Positions 52,806 through 60,895 of a stretch of 64,000 nucleotides of DNA are shown in pieces; the first letter of the stretch is position 1, and every line of letters starts with the position of its first letter. Origin of the DNA: Paenibacillus plantarum (GTDB taxonomy: Bacteria > Bacillota > Bacilli > Paenibacillales > NBRC-103111); contig NZ_WHNY01000040.1 of the NCBI RefSeq assembly GCF_013141695.1, positions 337,922-401,921 on the forward strand, given 5' to 3'. Both the position numbers and the translations under genes were made by a program. A model generated the notes under the pieces. That model worked only from the letters and a program-made list of their open reading frames with translations. It searched no databases and was not told the origin of the DNA.

Positions 52806-54329
52806 CTATTGCGTCGCAAGCTTCATAATGATTTCTTGATCCGCATCCTCGATGGATAGCTCGCCTTTGATTTGACCTTCAGCCATGACATACACGCGGT
52901 CACTCATGCCCAAAACTTCACTAAGCTCTGATGAGATCATGATAATGCTCATTCCTTCACTTATCAGCTTGTTCATAATCGTATAAATTTCATATTTGGC
53001 CCCGACATCAATGCCGCGCGTAGGTTCATCTAAGATGAGCAGGCTCGGATTCACAAATAACCATTTGCCGAGTGAGACTTTCTGTTGATTTCCCCCGCTC
53101 AAATTACCTACAATTTGTTCCACGGAAGGCGCTTTAATATTTAATGATTGCTTGTAATGATTCGAAATTTTCACTTCTTCATTATGATTAATGATGCCGT
53201 TCTCCGAAATCTCATGCAGGTTGGCAACAGCAATGTTTTGCTTGATATCTTGGATAAGGAACAATCCGTCTCCTTTACGATCTTCCGTTACATAGGCAAT
53301 ACCCGCCTTGATGGCATCCTTCGGATGGACGAATGTTTGTTTAGTACCTTCCATAAGGAGGTCTCCGCGAAGCTTATACGCTTTGGGATTTCCAAAAATA
53401 CTTTGCGCTAGCTCCGTTCGACCTGAACCCATCAACCCAGCAATGCCGACAATTTCACCCTTTTTAATATGCAAATTCACATCTTTCACGACGTCTCGAC
53501 CCAATTGAGGATCATACGCCGTCCAGTTTTGAATCTCAAGAATGTTCGTACCGAATGACTTCGTCATTCTTTTCGGATAAATATCGTCGATCTCGCGACC
53601 TACCATGTTTTTGATAATGACACTTTCCGAAATCTCACCTTTTGCAGCATCCAGCGTACATATTGTCCTACCATCTCGTAAAACCGTGAGTTGATCGGCA
53701 ATCGCCGTCACTTCTTTGAGCTTATGAGAAATCATAATGCTCGTAATGCCTTGTTTTTTCAACTCTCGCAAGAGTTCAAGTAGATTCTCGCTTTCTTTCT
53801 CATTAAGCGCAGCTGTCGGCTCATCCAGAATGAGCAGCTTCACATCCTTGCTTAAGGCTTTGGCAATTTCAACGAGTTGTTGCTTTCCTACGCCCAAATC
53901 TTTAACAAGAACCTCTGGGTTTACATCCAGCTTCACTTTATGAAGCATATCTTTGGCCTGACGAATCGTTTGATTCCAATCGACCATCATGCCTTTTCTT
54001 ACTTCGTTGCCTGCATAAATGTTCTCATACACTGTAAGATCCGGAAATAGCGCTAACTCTTGATAAATAATGGCGATGCCCGTCTTCACACTGTCACTGA
54101 TCCTCGAGAATTGCTGAACCTTGCCCTCGAACACAATATCTCCTGCGTAAGTGCCGCTTGGGTATACACCGCTAAGTACTTTCATTAAGGTGGACTTGCC
54201 AGCGCCATTTTCACCCACCAAACAATGAATTTCGCCTGTATTCACTTTAAAATTAACGTTCGCAAGTGCTTTCACACCCGTAAATTCTTTGGATATATTG
54301 TTCATTTCTAAAATATATTTACTCATCAT
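52806..54329 (-). CDS. gguA: Monosaccharide ABC transporter ATPase, GguA/XylG type, double cassette
   Basis: Energy subunit with two ABC cassettes in one chain. The first has Walker A GENGAGKSTLMK and Walker B LLILDEPTAAL. The second has a degenerate Walker A (GLMGSGRTELAQ), the signature LSGGNQQKVSLGKWL and LILDEPTRGIDVGAK. This asymmetry is normal for the sugar family (RbsA, MglA, XylG). Start: adjacent ATGs at 54329 and 54326 follow AAGGAG by 6 and 9 nt; I give the first. A strong hairpin (54365-54396) lies between it and the binding-protein gene. Confidence 0.94.
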   Translation of the reverse strand: MMSKYILEMNNISKEFTGVKALANVNFKVNTGEIHCLVGENGAGKSTLMKVLSGVYPSGTYAGDIVFEGKVQQFSRISDSVKTGIAIIYQELALFPDLTVYENIYAGNEVRKGMMVDWNQTIRQAKDMLHKVKLDVNPEVLVKDLGVGKQQLVEIAKALSKDVKLLILDEPTAALNEKESENLLELLRELKKQGITSIMISHKLKEVTAIADQLTVLRDGRTICTLDAAKGEISESVIIKNMVGREIDDIYPKRMTKSFGTNILEIQNWTAYDPQLGRDVVKDVNLHIKKGEIVGIAGLMGSGRTELAQSIFGNPKAYKLRGDLLMEGTKQTFVHPKDAIKAGIAYVTEDRKGDGLFLIQDIKQNIAVANLHEISENGIINHNEEVKISNHYKQSLNIKAPSVEQIVGNLSGGNQQKVSLGKWLFVNPSLLILDEPTRGIDVGAKYEIYTIMNKLISEGMSIIMISSELSEVLGMSDRVYVMAEGQIKGELSIEDADQEIIMKLATQ

Positions 54330-54364
54330 CAAGCGCTCCTTAGCCAACCGACTCTCGGAATAGA

Positions 54365-54396
54365 GGAATAGTGATAGACGCATCTATCACTATTCC
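54365..54396 (-). promoter_or_regulatory. Intercistronic hairpin between chvE-like and gguA-like genes
   Basis: GGAATAGTGATAGA and TCTATCACTATTCC form a perfect 14-bp stem around a 4-nt loop. No T-run follows. It is placed just after the binding-protein gene, where such hairpins often protect the upstream message and give the binding protein a higher level than the transporter. Confidence 0.75.
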
Positions 54397-54419
54397 TTCC
54401 AAGCTATGTGATCTTACAC

Positions 54420-55520
54420 CTACAAGCCTTTGAAATCGGATGCTTGATAGTACGCAGAATCCACAAGTGCAGATTTCACATTTGCTTTGTCAACGACGAT
54501 TACATTCGTTTGTTTTGCTTTCACGTCAATTTTGCCATTGTTATATGATCCTGTAGTTTCAGGTGTTTTACCATCCAGGATGGCAACAGCCATACCCATT
54601 GCATCTTTAACGAGTGTACGAACATCTTTGAACACGGTCATGGATTGTTTGCCGTCAATTACGTATTGAATCGATGCTTTCTCTGCATCTTGACCCGTAA
54701 CTAGGAACTTCGTAACCGCTTTATCTGAAGCAAATACATCCGCGATAGAGCGAGCTGTTCCATCATTTGGAGCTAGAATGGCAACATCGCCCTTCATGTC
54801 TGCTGCTGCAGCTGTCAAATGGGTTTGTGCTTTATTTTTCGCTTCGTTCGCATCCCAGTTCGTCGTGACTTGCCCGATAATTTTACTCATTTGCTCACGA
54901 GTTAATTTGGCAGTTCCTTTCAAAGCAGCAGCCTCACTGGAGTTTGCAATTTTGAATGTGCCATCGGCAATTTTCGGTTGAAGCACTTGCCATGCACCTT
55001 CGAAGAACAAGAACGCATTGTTGTCAGATGCAGCACCTGCGTACAAGTACAAAGGTTGACCTGGTTTCGCTTTATCTACTAAGTATTGTGCTTGTGCTTT
55101 ACCAACAGCAATACTGTCGAAAGTCACATAGTAGTTAACCGCATCTGTTTTGGTAATCAAACGGTCATAGGAGATAACTTGAATACCGGCTTTCTTAGCT
55201 GACTCAACAGCAGCTGCTGCTGCATCACCGTCTTGCGGACAAATGATTAACACTTTGATTCCTTTGGCGATCAAAGCATCAACGTTTTCTTTTTCTTTCG
55301 CTGAGGAGCCTTGGCTGAATAAGATTTCCGTTGTATATTTCGAACCTTTCAAAGCGTCTTTGAAACGTTGCTCATCTTGAACCCATCTTGGCTCGTCCTT
55401 GGTAGGCAATACAATTCCAACGCTTACTTTCGAGCTGCTGGAGTTCCCACATGCTGCAACCATCACGGCTAGAAACATTACCACTAACATCAAAGAAATC
55501 GCTTTCACACTTCGCTTCAT
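54420..55520 (-). CDS. chvE: Multiple-sugar-binding lipoprotein, ChvE type
   Basis: Extracellular receptor of the GguAB importer. The signal peptide ends at the lipobox VMVAAC, and the protein is 366 residues. The order of motifs follows Agrobacterium ChvE: PRWVQDEQRF, ISYDRLI, YYVTFDSIAVGKAQAQYL, DNNAFLFFEGA and VTGQDAE. Start at ATG 55518-55520, preceded by GAGGGG at 8 nt; an ATG 18 nt upstream lacks a site. It has its own sigma-A-like promoter with a cre-like overlap, so uptake should be under glucose repression through CcpA. Confidence 0.93.
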   Translation of the reverse strand: MKRSVKAISLMLVVMFLAVMVAACGNSSSSKVSVGIVLPTKDEPRWVQDEQRFKDALKGSKYTTEILFSQGSSAKEKENVDALIAKGIKVLIICPQDGDAAAAAVESAKKAGIQVISYDRLITKTDAVNYYVTFDSIAVGKAQAQYLVDKAKPGQPLYLYAGAASDNNAFLFFEGAWQVLQPKIADGTFKIANSSEAAALKGTAKLTREQMSKIIGQVTTNWDANEAKNKAQTHLTAAAADMKGDVAILAPNDGTARSIADVFASDKAVTKFLVTGQDAEKASIQYVIDGKQSMTVFKDVRTLVKDAMGMAVAILDGKTPETTGSYNNGKIDVKAKQTNVIVVDKANVKSALVDSAYYQASDFKGL

Positions 55521-55568
55521 TTGTAATACCCCTCTCATTTGTTTTGGCTGTGCGCCAACTACAAATTG

Positions 55569-55605
55569 AGTATATCACCGGGATTTTCCAATGTAAGCGG
55601 TTTAT
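55569..55605 (-). promoter_or_regulatory. Sigma-A-like promoter with overlapping cre-like site for the sugar-uptake operon
   Basis: On the minus strand CTTACA (55592-55597), a 17-nt spacer, TATACT (55569-55574). The cre-like sequence ATAAACCGCTTACA (55592-55605) covers the -35 and matches the invariant positions of TGnAAnCGnTnnCA at 7 of 9. Binding of CcpA there would block RNA polymerase. Confidence 0.65.
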
Positions 55606-55632
55606 ATTAGCACTTTTTTTAACAATGCTATA

Positions 55633-56751
55633 CTATTTTGCTATTTGCCCTTGATTCACGTTTTTATATACGTCTTCTCTCAAATGGAAGCCATCTGAAA
55701 TGATCGTGGCATCCATATTCGACTGATCCACAGCAATCGGTTCGAGTAAAATGGATGGCACATCTATTTTCTTATTGTTTACTTTTTTATCCGCATGAAC
55801 ATTTTCACCCTTCGCCATCTTCACAGCAAGCTCAGCAGCGGTTTCTGCAAGCTTCTTAATGGGCTTATACACTGTCATTGTCTGTGTGCCTTCGACGATT
55901 CGCTGCGCAGCTGCAAGCTCTGCATCTTGTCCAGAAACGGGAATGCGACCGGCCATCTTCTGAGCTGTTAAGGCTTGAATCACGCCACCTGCAGTCGCGT
56001 CATTCGCGGCAACAACCGCGTCTACGCGATTCTGATTCGCGATCAAAGCCTGCTCCATGTTCGCCAACGCATTCGCAGGCTTCCACTCTTTCGTCGCTTG
56101 ATCATAAACGATAGTAATGTCCCCCTTCTCGACGAGAGGCTTCAGAATGTTCATTTGACCTTTTTTGAACATGTGCGCATTGTTGTCCGTATCCGCGCCT
56201 TCGATTAAGACATAATTGCCTTTAGGAGCCTTCTTCACGATCGCTTTCGCTTGCAATTCGCCAGCTTTCTCATTATCGAAGGAAATATATAAATCGACAT
56301 CCGAATTGACAATCAATCGGTCATACGAAATAACCTTGATACCCGATTTGTGTGCCTTCTCCACAATCGCTGCGGATACCTCTGCGTTGTGAGGCACAAC
56401 GACGAGTACATCTACCCCGCGTGATATCAAGTTCTCTGCTTGCGCAAGCTGCAAGGCATCGTCGCCATTCGCGGCTTGAACCTCAATACGCGCACCGAGC
56501 TTTTCAACAGCAGCTTTGAATAAATCCCGATCCTTCTGCCACCGTTCTTCCAACAGCGTATCGATCGATAAACCCACGACCACTTTGTTGTCAGTTTGCA
56601 TAATCCGATTGGGGCTTGGCTTACTCTCGATTGGCGGGCTAGCTTTATCCGTTGGCGCACTGTTCGTTCCGATGAACGAACAAGCCGATAGCACGAAGGC
56701 TATAATCACGGTGAAGCCAACCACTTCACTACTCTTTCTGACATGTTTCAG
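55633..56751 (-). CDS. XylF-like sugar-binding lipoprotein with probable CTG start
   Basis: A second extracellular sugar receptor of the xylose-binding type: EERWQKDRDLF, KVISYDRLI, LYISFDNEKAGELQA, VVAANDATAGGVIQAL and VSGQDAELAAAQRI. The lipobox is VLSAC. The GTG at 56722-56724 would leave a signal peptide with no positive charge. CTG at 56749-56751 gives MKHVRKSSEV before the hydrophobic part and follows AGGAGGGG at the right distance; an in-frame stop lies just upstream of that. A duplicated 38-nt leader element abuts the ribosome site. It stands between the sensor genes and the chvE promoter and may serve the sensor or the transporter. Confidence 0.85.
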   Translation of the reverse strand: MKHVRKSSEVVGFTVIIAFVLSACSFIGTNSAPTDKASPPIESKPSPNRIMQTDNKVVVGLSIDTLLEERWQKDRDLFKAAVEKLGARIEVQAANGDDALQLAQAENLISRGVDVLVVVPHNAEVSAAIVEKAHKSGIKVISYDRLIVNSDVDLYISFDNEKAGELQAKAIVKKAPKGNYVLIEGADTDNNAHMFKKGQMNILKPLVEKGDITIVYDQATKEWKPANALANMEQALIANQNRVDAVVAANDATAGGVIQALTAQKMAGRIPVSGQDAELAAAQRIVEGTQTMTVYKPIKKLAETAAELAVKMAKGENVHADKKVNNKKIDVPSILLEPIAVDQSNMDATIISDGFHLREDVYKNVNQGQIAK

Positions 56752-56760
56752 CGCAAACCC

Positions 56761-56798
56761 CTCCTAAAAGTTTTCGTCAGAAAACTAACTTCGTAAGC
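56761..56798 (-). promoter_or_regulatory. Leader element, copy 2 (also at 19188-19227)
   Basis: Minus-strand order: GCTTACGAAGTTAG, hairpin AGTTTTC-TGAC-GAAAACT, then TTTTAGGAG, the ribosome site of the XylF-like gene. It differs from the first copy at three positions and by one base missing from each hairpin arm, so the stem remains paired. Confidence 0.6.
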
Positions 56799-56804
56799 AT
56801 GTAT

Positions 56805-58379
56805 TCAACTATGCTTCTTGTTGGTTGGTCGAATCAGCATCTTCCGATAATCCGTCGGTGAATGTCCAACTAGCTTTTTAAATACACGGCTGAAATAATT
56901 CGGATCGTTATATCCCACTTCAAACGTAATTTCTTTGAGACTTTTATCCGTTTCCTGCATCAATTGCTTGGCCGTTTCGATCCGAAATTCCGTCAGAAAG
57001 TCAATATAATTCATTCCGAAATGTTCTTTAAACAGCTTACTGACATAGAAAGGATTCCGATCAACCGTAGCTGCAATCCGCTCCAAGGACAATTCCTCAT
57101 GAGCATGCTTCTGGATATATAACTTCATCGTTTGGAGTAAATCTGTCTCAACGACGTCTCCAACCTGAACTAAGTTTTGAATTAATTGCCGGGATTCTGC
57201 TTTCAATTGCATATAGCTTGTCGTTGAATAGGGAAAATAAGGAGTATGGACATCCATCCCCATTTCCTGCAACATGCGGGTCACAACGATTAACACTTCA
57301 AAAACTCGTTGCTGCGATAATCCAACGCCTTGCTGAGCACCTTCGAAGATATCAATGATTTTGGCAATCTGATCGCCAGCTGCTTCAAGATTTCCGCGTC
57401 TAATCTCTTCGAGCACACGCTTCTCCATCTCAATGGTACGACTGCCAATTGCCTGGATATCATCTCGTGTGAGATTCTCAAATAAACTATAACGAGCAGG
57501 CAGTGTGTTATCCATCGATGCCAACAACGCTTCATGATAGGATTTGCGCAAGTCCCTCAGGTCCTTGCATAATCCGCCTATGCCAATAAAAAGACGAAAT
57601 CCACCCTTCGTATCCAACGCTTGGATCCATTTCTTCGCTACGCTTATAGCCTGTGCGCGATAGGAGAATTCACCATCCATAAAGACAATTGCTGGTACTT
57701 GATTGCCTGACATTTTCCCTAGCCAGATCGGATTGGATACATCCAGATGCAACTCACTTACTTGTAGATACATATCATCGTAATCCCGTAAATGCGAAGG
57801 TTCCGCCATATCATGCGAGAATTGCAAGGTCATCACAAAACCGTCTCGCCCAGATGGAAGCCCAATTAAGTCAATCATCTCAGCAAGTGATGCCGATTGC
57901 ACATAATCAAATAGCAGCTGCTCCACAATATCAGCCTCCACTAGAGGCGTCATCTTCTGCAGCCGTACTTGCTCTAAACTTCTACTCGCCAACTCCTGTT
58001 GAATCATTTTAATCTCATTCGCTACCCGGCCAATTGTCTCCAGCACGACAGAAATTCGGCTTGGTTTCAACATATAGTCATAGACGCCTAACTTAATGGC
58101 TTGTTGAGCAAATTCAAACGTGTCAAATGCAGTGACAACAATAAACTTAACCGCCTTGTTAGTCTCTCTAATCTTCTCTATCGCTTGTAGTCCATTGATG
58201 CCGGGCATCTTAATATCCATCGTGATCAGGTCTGGTTGTAACCGCTCTGCGGCTTCAATGGCTTCTCTGCCATTCGCGGCCTGGCCTACGACCTCTACAT
58301 CTGGAGAACCTTCTTCGATAATTCGTTGCAGCGCAATTCGCTCAATTGGTTCATCATCCACGATTAACATACGAATCAA
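56805..58379 (-). CDS. YesN-type response regulator (receiver plus AraC HTH)
   Basis: Receiver domain with VDDEP, phospho-acceptor Asp in LITMDIKMPGINGLQA, and Lys in DYMLKPS. A middle region of about 270 residues is followed by an AraC/XylS DNA-binding domain with LSLERIAATVDRNPFYVSKLF and ITFEVGYNDPNYFSRVFKK. It should activate the sugar-uptake genes next to it. The start is TTG at 58377-58379, giving MIRMLIVDDEP, with GAGGGGG 8 nt upstream; it overlaps the kinase stop as TTGA. At 524 residues it is a normal YesN size. Confidence 0.94.
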   Translation of the reverse strand: MIRMLIVDDEPIERIALQRIIEEGSPDVEVVGQAANGREAIEAAERLQPDLITMDIKMPGINGLQAIEKIRETNKAVKFIVVTAFDTFEFAQQAIKLGVYDYMLKPSRISVVLETIGRVANEIKMIQQELASRSLEQVRLQKMTPLVEADIVEQLLFDYVQSASLAEMIDLIGLPSGRDGFVMTLQFSHDMAEPSHLRDYDDMYLQVSELHLDVSNPIWLGKMSGNQVPAIVFMDGEFSYRAQAISVAKKWIQALDTKGGFRLFIGIGGLCKDLRDLRKSYHEALLASMDNTLPARYSLFENLTRDDIQAIGSRTIEMEKRVLEEIRRGNLEAAGDQIAKIIDIFEGAQQGVGLSQQRVFEVLIVVTRMLQEMGMDVHTPYFPYSTTSYMQLKAESRQLIQNLVQVGDVVETDLLQTMKLYIQKHAHEELSLERIAATVDRNPFYVSKLFKEHFGMNYIDFLTEFRIETAKQLMQETDKSLKEITFEVGYNDPNYFSRVFKKLVGHSPTDYRKMLIRPTNKKHS

Positions 58380-59815
58380 ACGACATGCCCCCTCGGCAGC
58401 TTCAATGTAATACAAGTGCCAGCTCCTAGATGGGATTCTATCTCTATGATCTCTTCAACCCCATAAAATAGCTGTAAGCGATGAATCACATTCCATATGC
58501 CTATCCCCGTAGAATGGCCTTTATAGATGGAATTTTCCGTATGAGATAATAATCGATTTAACTGCTCTTCATCCATGCCCTGACCTGTATCTTGTACCTG
58601 AACAAGGATGTGTTTCTCTTCCTGCTTGACTCGAATCGTAAGCGTGCCACCTTCTTCAGCTGGTTCAATCGCATAAATAAACGCATTCTCTGCAAGCGGT
58701 TGCAAAATAAGAATAGGAAGCTCAATGCCTAATGCATCCTCATCAATTTCACGAACGACTTGCAAACGATCACCGAAGCGAGCCTTCTGAATCGTTAAAT
58801 ACTCCTCAAGTACTTCGAGCTCGTCTTTTAAAGACACTCGGCTATCCAACTTGCGGAGATTATATCTAAGCATACCGGCAACCGAGCTAATTAATTCGCT
58901 TGTTTTTCCCGCGCCTGCCAAATAAGCTTCCTTCGACAACATATTTAACGTATTGAAAAGAAAATGGGGATTAATCTGACTTTGTAAGCTCTTCAGCTCG
59001 CTCTCCTTCAGCATGAGCTTATGTCGATGAAGATCATATTCCAATTGGGCTTTACTTTGAATATCATCGATAAAATGACCGATCTTAAGTCGCATACTGT
59101 CCAGCGTTTTAGCCAAAAAGGATATTTCATCGTTATTGCCCAGATCAATGGGATTTTTAAAATTCCCCCGTGACAATTCTCGCGCAGACAGCGTTAATTT
59201 CAGCAATGGCTGTGTCACACTATCCACAAATCGATAGGAAAACAGCAAAAGCATCAAAGAAACGAGCGCCAACGTCCAGAGTCCCATCTTCTTAATATTT
59301 TCACTTCGCTTAATAATTTTTCTATAGAAGGCATCGTAGGTGTTCTGTTCACCACTAATTAAGGTGAGTGTCGCTTCTGAAATATATTTGGAGATATTGG
59401 AGGCTTCGTCAAATTGTTTCGCTGCGTTTTCTTCATCATTATCTTTCTGGAAGCGAACGGCCAAATCCATCGCCTCTGACTGACTTTCCAGCATATTCTG
59501 TAAATTATCGAGCAGCATCATGTTGCTTGCATTTCGCAACCAACTCATCTCTGTCTTGGTTCGAAGTAGGCTGCTGTTATCTGTGACATATTGATTCAAG
59601 CTTTCTAACGTAGGTGACATTCGATACTTATTCAGAGTGGTTAAAGATTGTTGGCTTAATTGCGAGGCTTGATTCATTTGCATATAGCGCTGAAGAATTT
59701 CATTATACTTTTCGACGGTTCGCTGATTATAAATGCTCATGGAGAGCCAAATAATCGCCATAATTACCCAGATCAAGATCGACAGCATCATCATTTTACT
59801 ACGAATAGTTTTCAG
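58376..59815 (-). CDS. LytS/YesM-type sensor histidine kinase with probable CTG start
   Basis: Membrane kinase with an N-terminal membrane segment, an extracellular helical domain of about 150 residues, a second membrane segment, HAMP, the His_kinase motif SQINPHFLFNTLN (phospho-acceptor His), and an ATPase domain with LILQPLAENAFIYAI, DTGQGM and STGIGIWNVIHRL. The ATG triplet at 59794 has no ribosome site. CTG at 59813-59815 has GAGGAG 8 nt upstream and overlaps the stop of the previous gene as CTGA, adding KTIRSK before the membrane segment. It likely works with the adjacent anchored binding protein, as in XylFII-LytS. Confidence 0.9.
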   Translation of the reverse strand: MKTIRSKMMMLSILIWVIMAIIWLSMSIYNQRTVEKYNEILQRYMQMNQASQLSQQSLTTLNKYRMSPTLESLNQYVTDNSSLLRTKTEMSWLRNASNMMLLDNLQNMLESQSEAMDLAVRFQKDNDEENAAKQFDEASNISKYISEATLTLISGEQNTYDAFYRKIIKRSENIKKMGLWTLALVSLMLLLFSYRFVDSVTQPLLKLTLSARELSRGNFKNPIDLGNNDEISFLAKTLDSMRLKIGHFIDDIQSKAQLEYDLHRHKLMLKESELKSLQSQINPHFLFNTLNMLSKEAYLAGAGKTSELISSVAGMLRYNLRKLDSRVSLKDELEVLEEYLTIQKARFGDRLQVVREIDEDALGIELPILILQPLAENAFIYAIEPAEEGGTLTIRVKQEEKHILVQVQDTGQGMDEEQLNRLLSHTENSIYKGHSTGIGIWNVIHRLQLFYGVEEIIEIESHLGAGTCITLKLPRGHVV

Positions 59816-60795
59816 GGCGCTTTCTCCTCTTCTCCAGATGAAGTCACCACGCTAATTGGCGTGAAGTAGCTATTCTCAAGCGGCAGCTGCGCAGCATCTA
59901 ACCAACGTTTCATCAAATTAACACTGAGAATACCCATATCTTCATAATGCTGCGAGAGCCCAGCTTTCACCTGTCCATTTTTAATAAGCATCATGGTTTG
60001 GGGAGAATCATCGAATTGAAAAATCGGATATTCTTTGGTCCGCGAGCGCGAATGCGCCGCTTGAACGATACTCTCTCCCGATTCAGACGACAGTCCGATA
60101 AAGGCCTTCACATTCGGATAGTGATTCAAAATATCGTTCGTTTGCATCTTAGGTTGAGTCATATCAGGATCATTAGCTGCAATTACGACCCTTAGTCCTT
60201 CATATTTTTTAAAAACTTCGGTCAAACCTTTCAAACGCAAGTCATCTGTTGATGGTGAGGATATGCTCTTAATCACACCGACTTCGCCTTTTCCATTCAA
60301 CTGGGTCGCAATGTACTCCCCCATAATAATCCCTTCTCGATAATGATCGGAACCGATATAGGACTTGCGCAAGCTGCTCGGAGCATCGGAATTAATCGTA
60401 ATGATCGGTATTCCTTTCTCCGTCGCCTTCTTCACCATTAGATTAAAATCTGGATGATCCACACCTTCAACAACAATCCCACTCGCTTTGGAAGCGATTG
60501 CAATATCGATTTGCTTAATTAACCCTTCCAAGTTCGAACGGTAAACACCCCAGAAATCAATTTGGATATGATGTTCTTCTGCGGCCTCACGTGCCCCTTT
60601 TTGAATGGCATTCATCATAAAGCTGCCTTGCTCCTGTGAGATGATCACGATGCGTTCGGCATGTTCATGCTCCATAGGTTCCCCTGCAGTCGACATACTC
60701 AAATCGCTTTGGTAAATCTTGAGCATATAGTAGAACGAAAATGACAGCGTGACAAAACTACTGGCTATGATCGCAATCAGAATCAATTTTTTCAT
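59812..60795 (-). CDS. Membrane-anchored periplasmic-binding-type sugar sensor (XylFII-like)
   Basis: A 327-residue protein with an N-terminal membrane segment (about 4-25) that lacks a lipobox, so it probably stays as an anchor. The rest is a type 1 sugar-binding domain: IVIISQEQGSFMMNAIQKGA, DIAIASKASGIVVEG, IGSDHYREGIIMGEYI, and IFQFDDSP. Its gene is first in the sensor-kinase-regulator string, which matches the clostridial XylFII-LytS-YesN system where the binding protein and kinase form a complex. The ATG at 60793-60795 was chosen; a TTG 24 nt upstream is possible. The ligand is probably a pentose or similar sugar. Confidence 0.87.
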   Translation of the reverse strand: MKKLILIAIIASSFVTLSFSFYYMLKIYQSDLSMSTAGEPMEHEHAERIVIISQEQGSFMMNAIQKGAREAAEEHHIQIDFWGVYRSNLEGLIKQIDIAIASKASGIVVEGVDHPDFNLMVKKATEKGIPIITINSDAPSSLRKSYIGSDHYREGIIMGEYIATQLNGKGEVGVIKSISSPSTDDLRLKGLTEVFKKYEGLRVVIAANDPDMTQPKMQTNDILNHYPNVKAFIGLSSESGESIVQAAHSRSRTKEYPIFQFDDSPQTMMLIKNGQVKAGLSQHYEDMGILSVNLMKRWLDAAQLPLENSYFTPISVVTSSGEEEKAP

Positions 60796-60861
60796 ACCTT
60801 CACCCACAGACTCTTCCAATTTCCAGTAATTCTATCATGATTTCGGAGATTCGAATAGAAT

Positions 60862-60895
60862 CAAAATAAAATCCAGCAACAATTACGTTGCTGGA
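60862..60895 (-). terminator. Terminator overlapping the end of the AraC/binding-protein regulator gene
   Basis: TCCAGCAAC and GTTGCTGGA pair around a 6-nt loop (60872-60895), followed on the minus strand by TTTTATTTTG. The 5' arm contains the last codons of the regulator gene and the loop begins at its stop, so coding and terminator sequence overlap. Confidence 0.85.
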
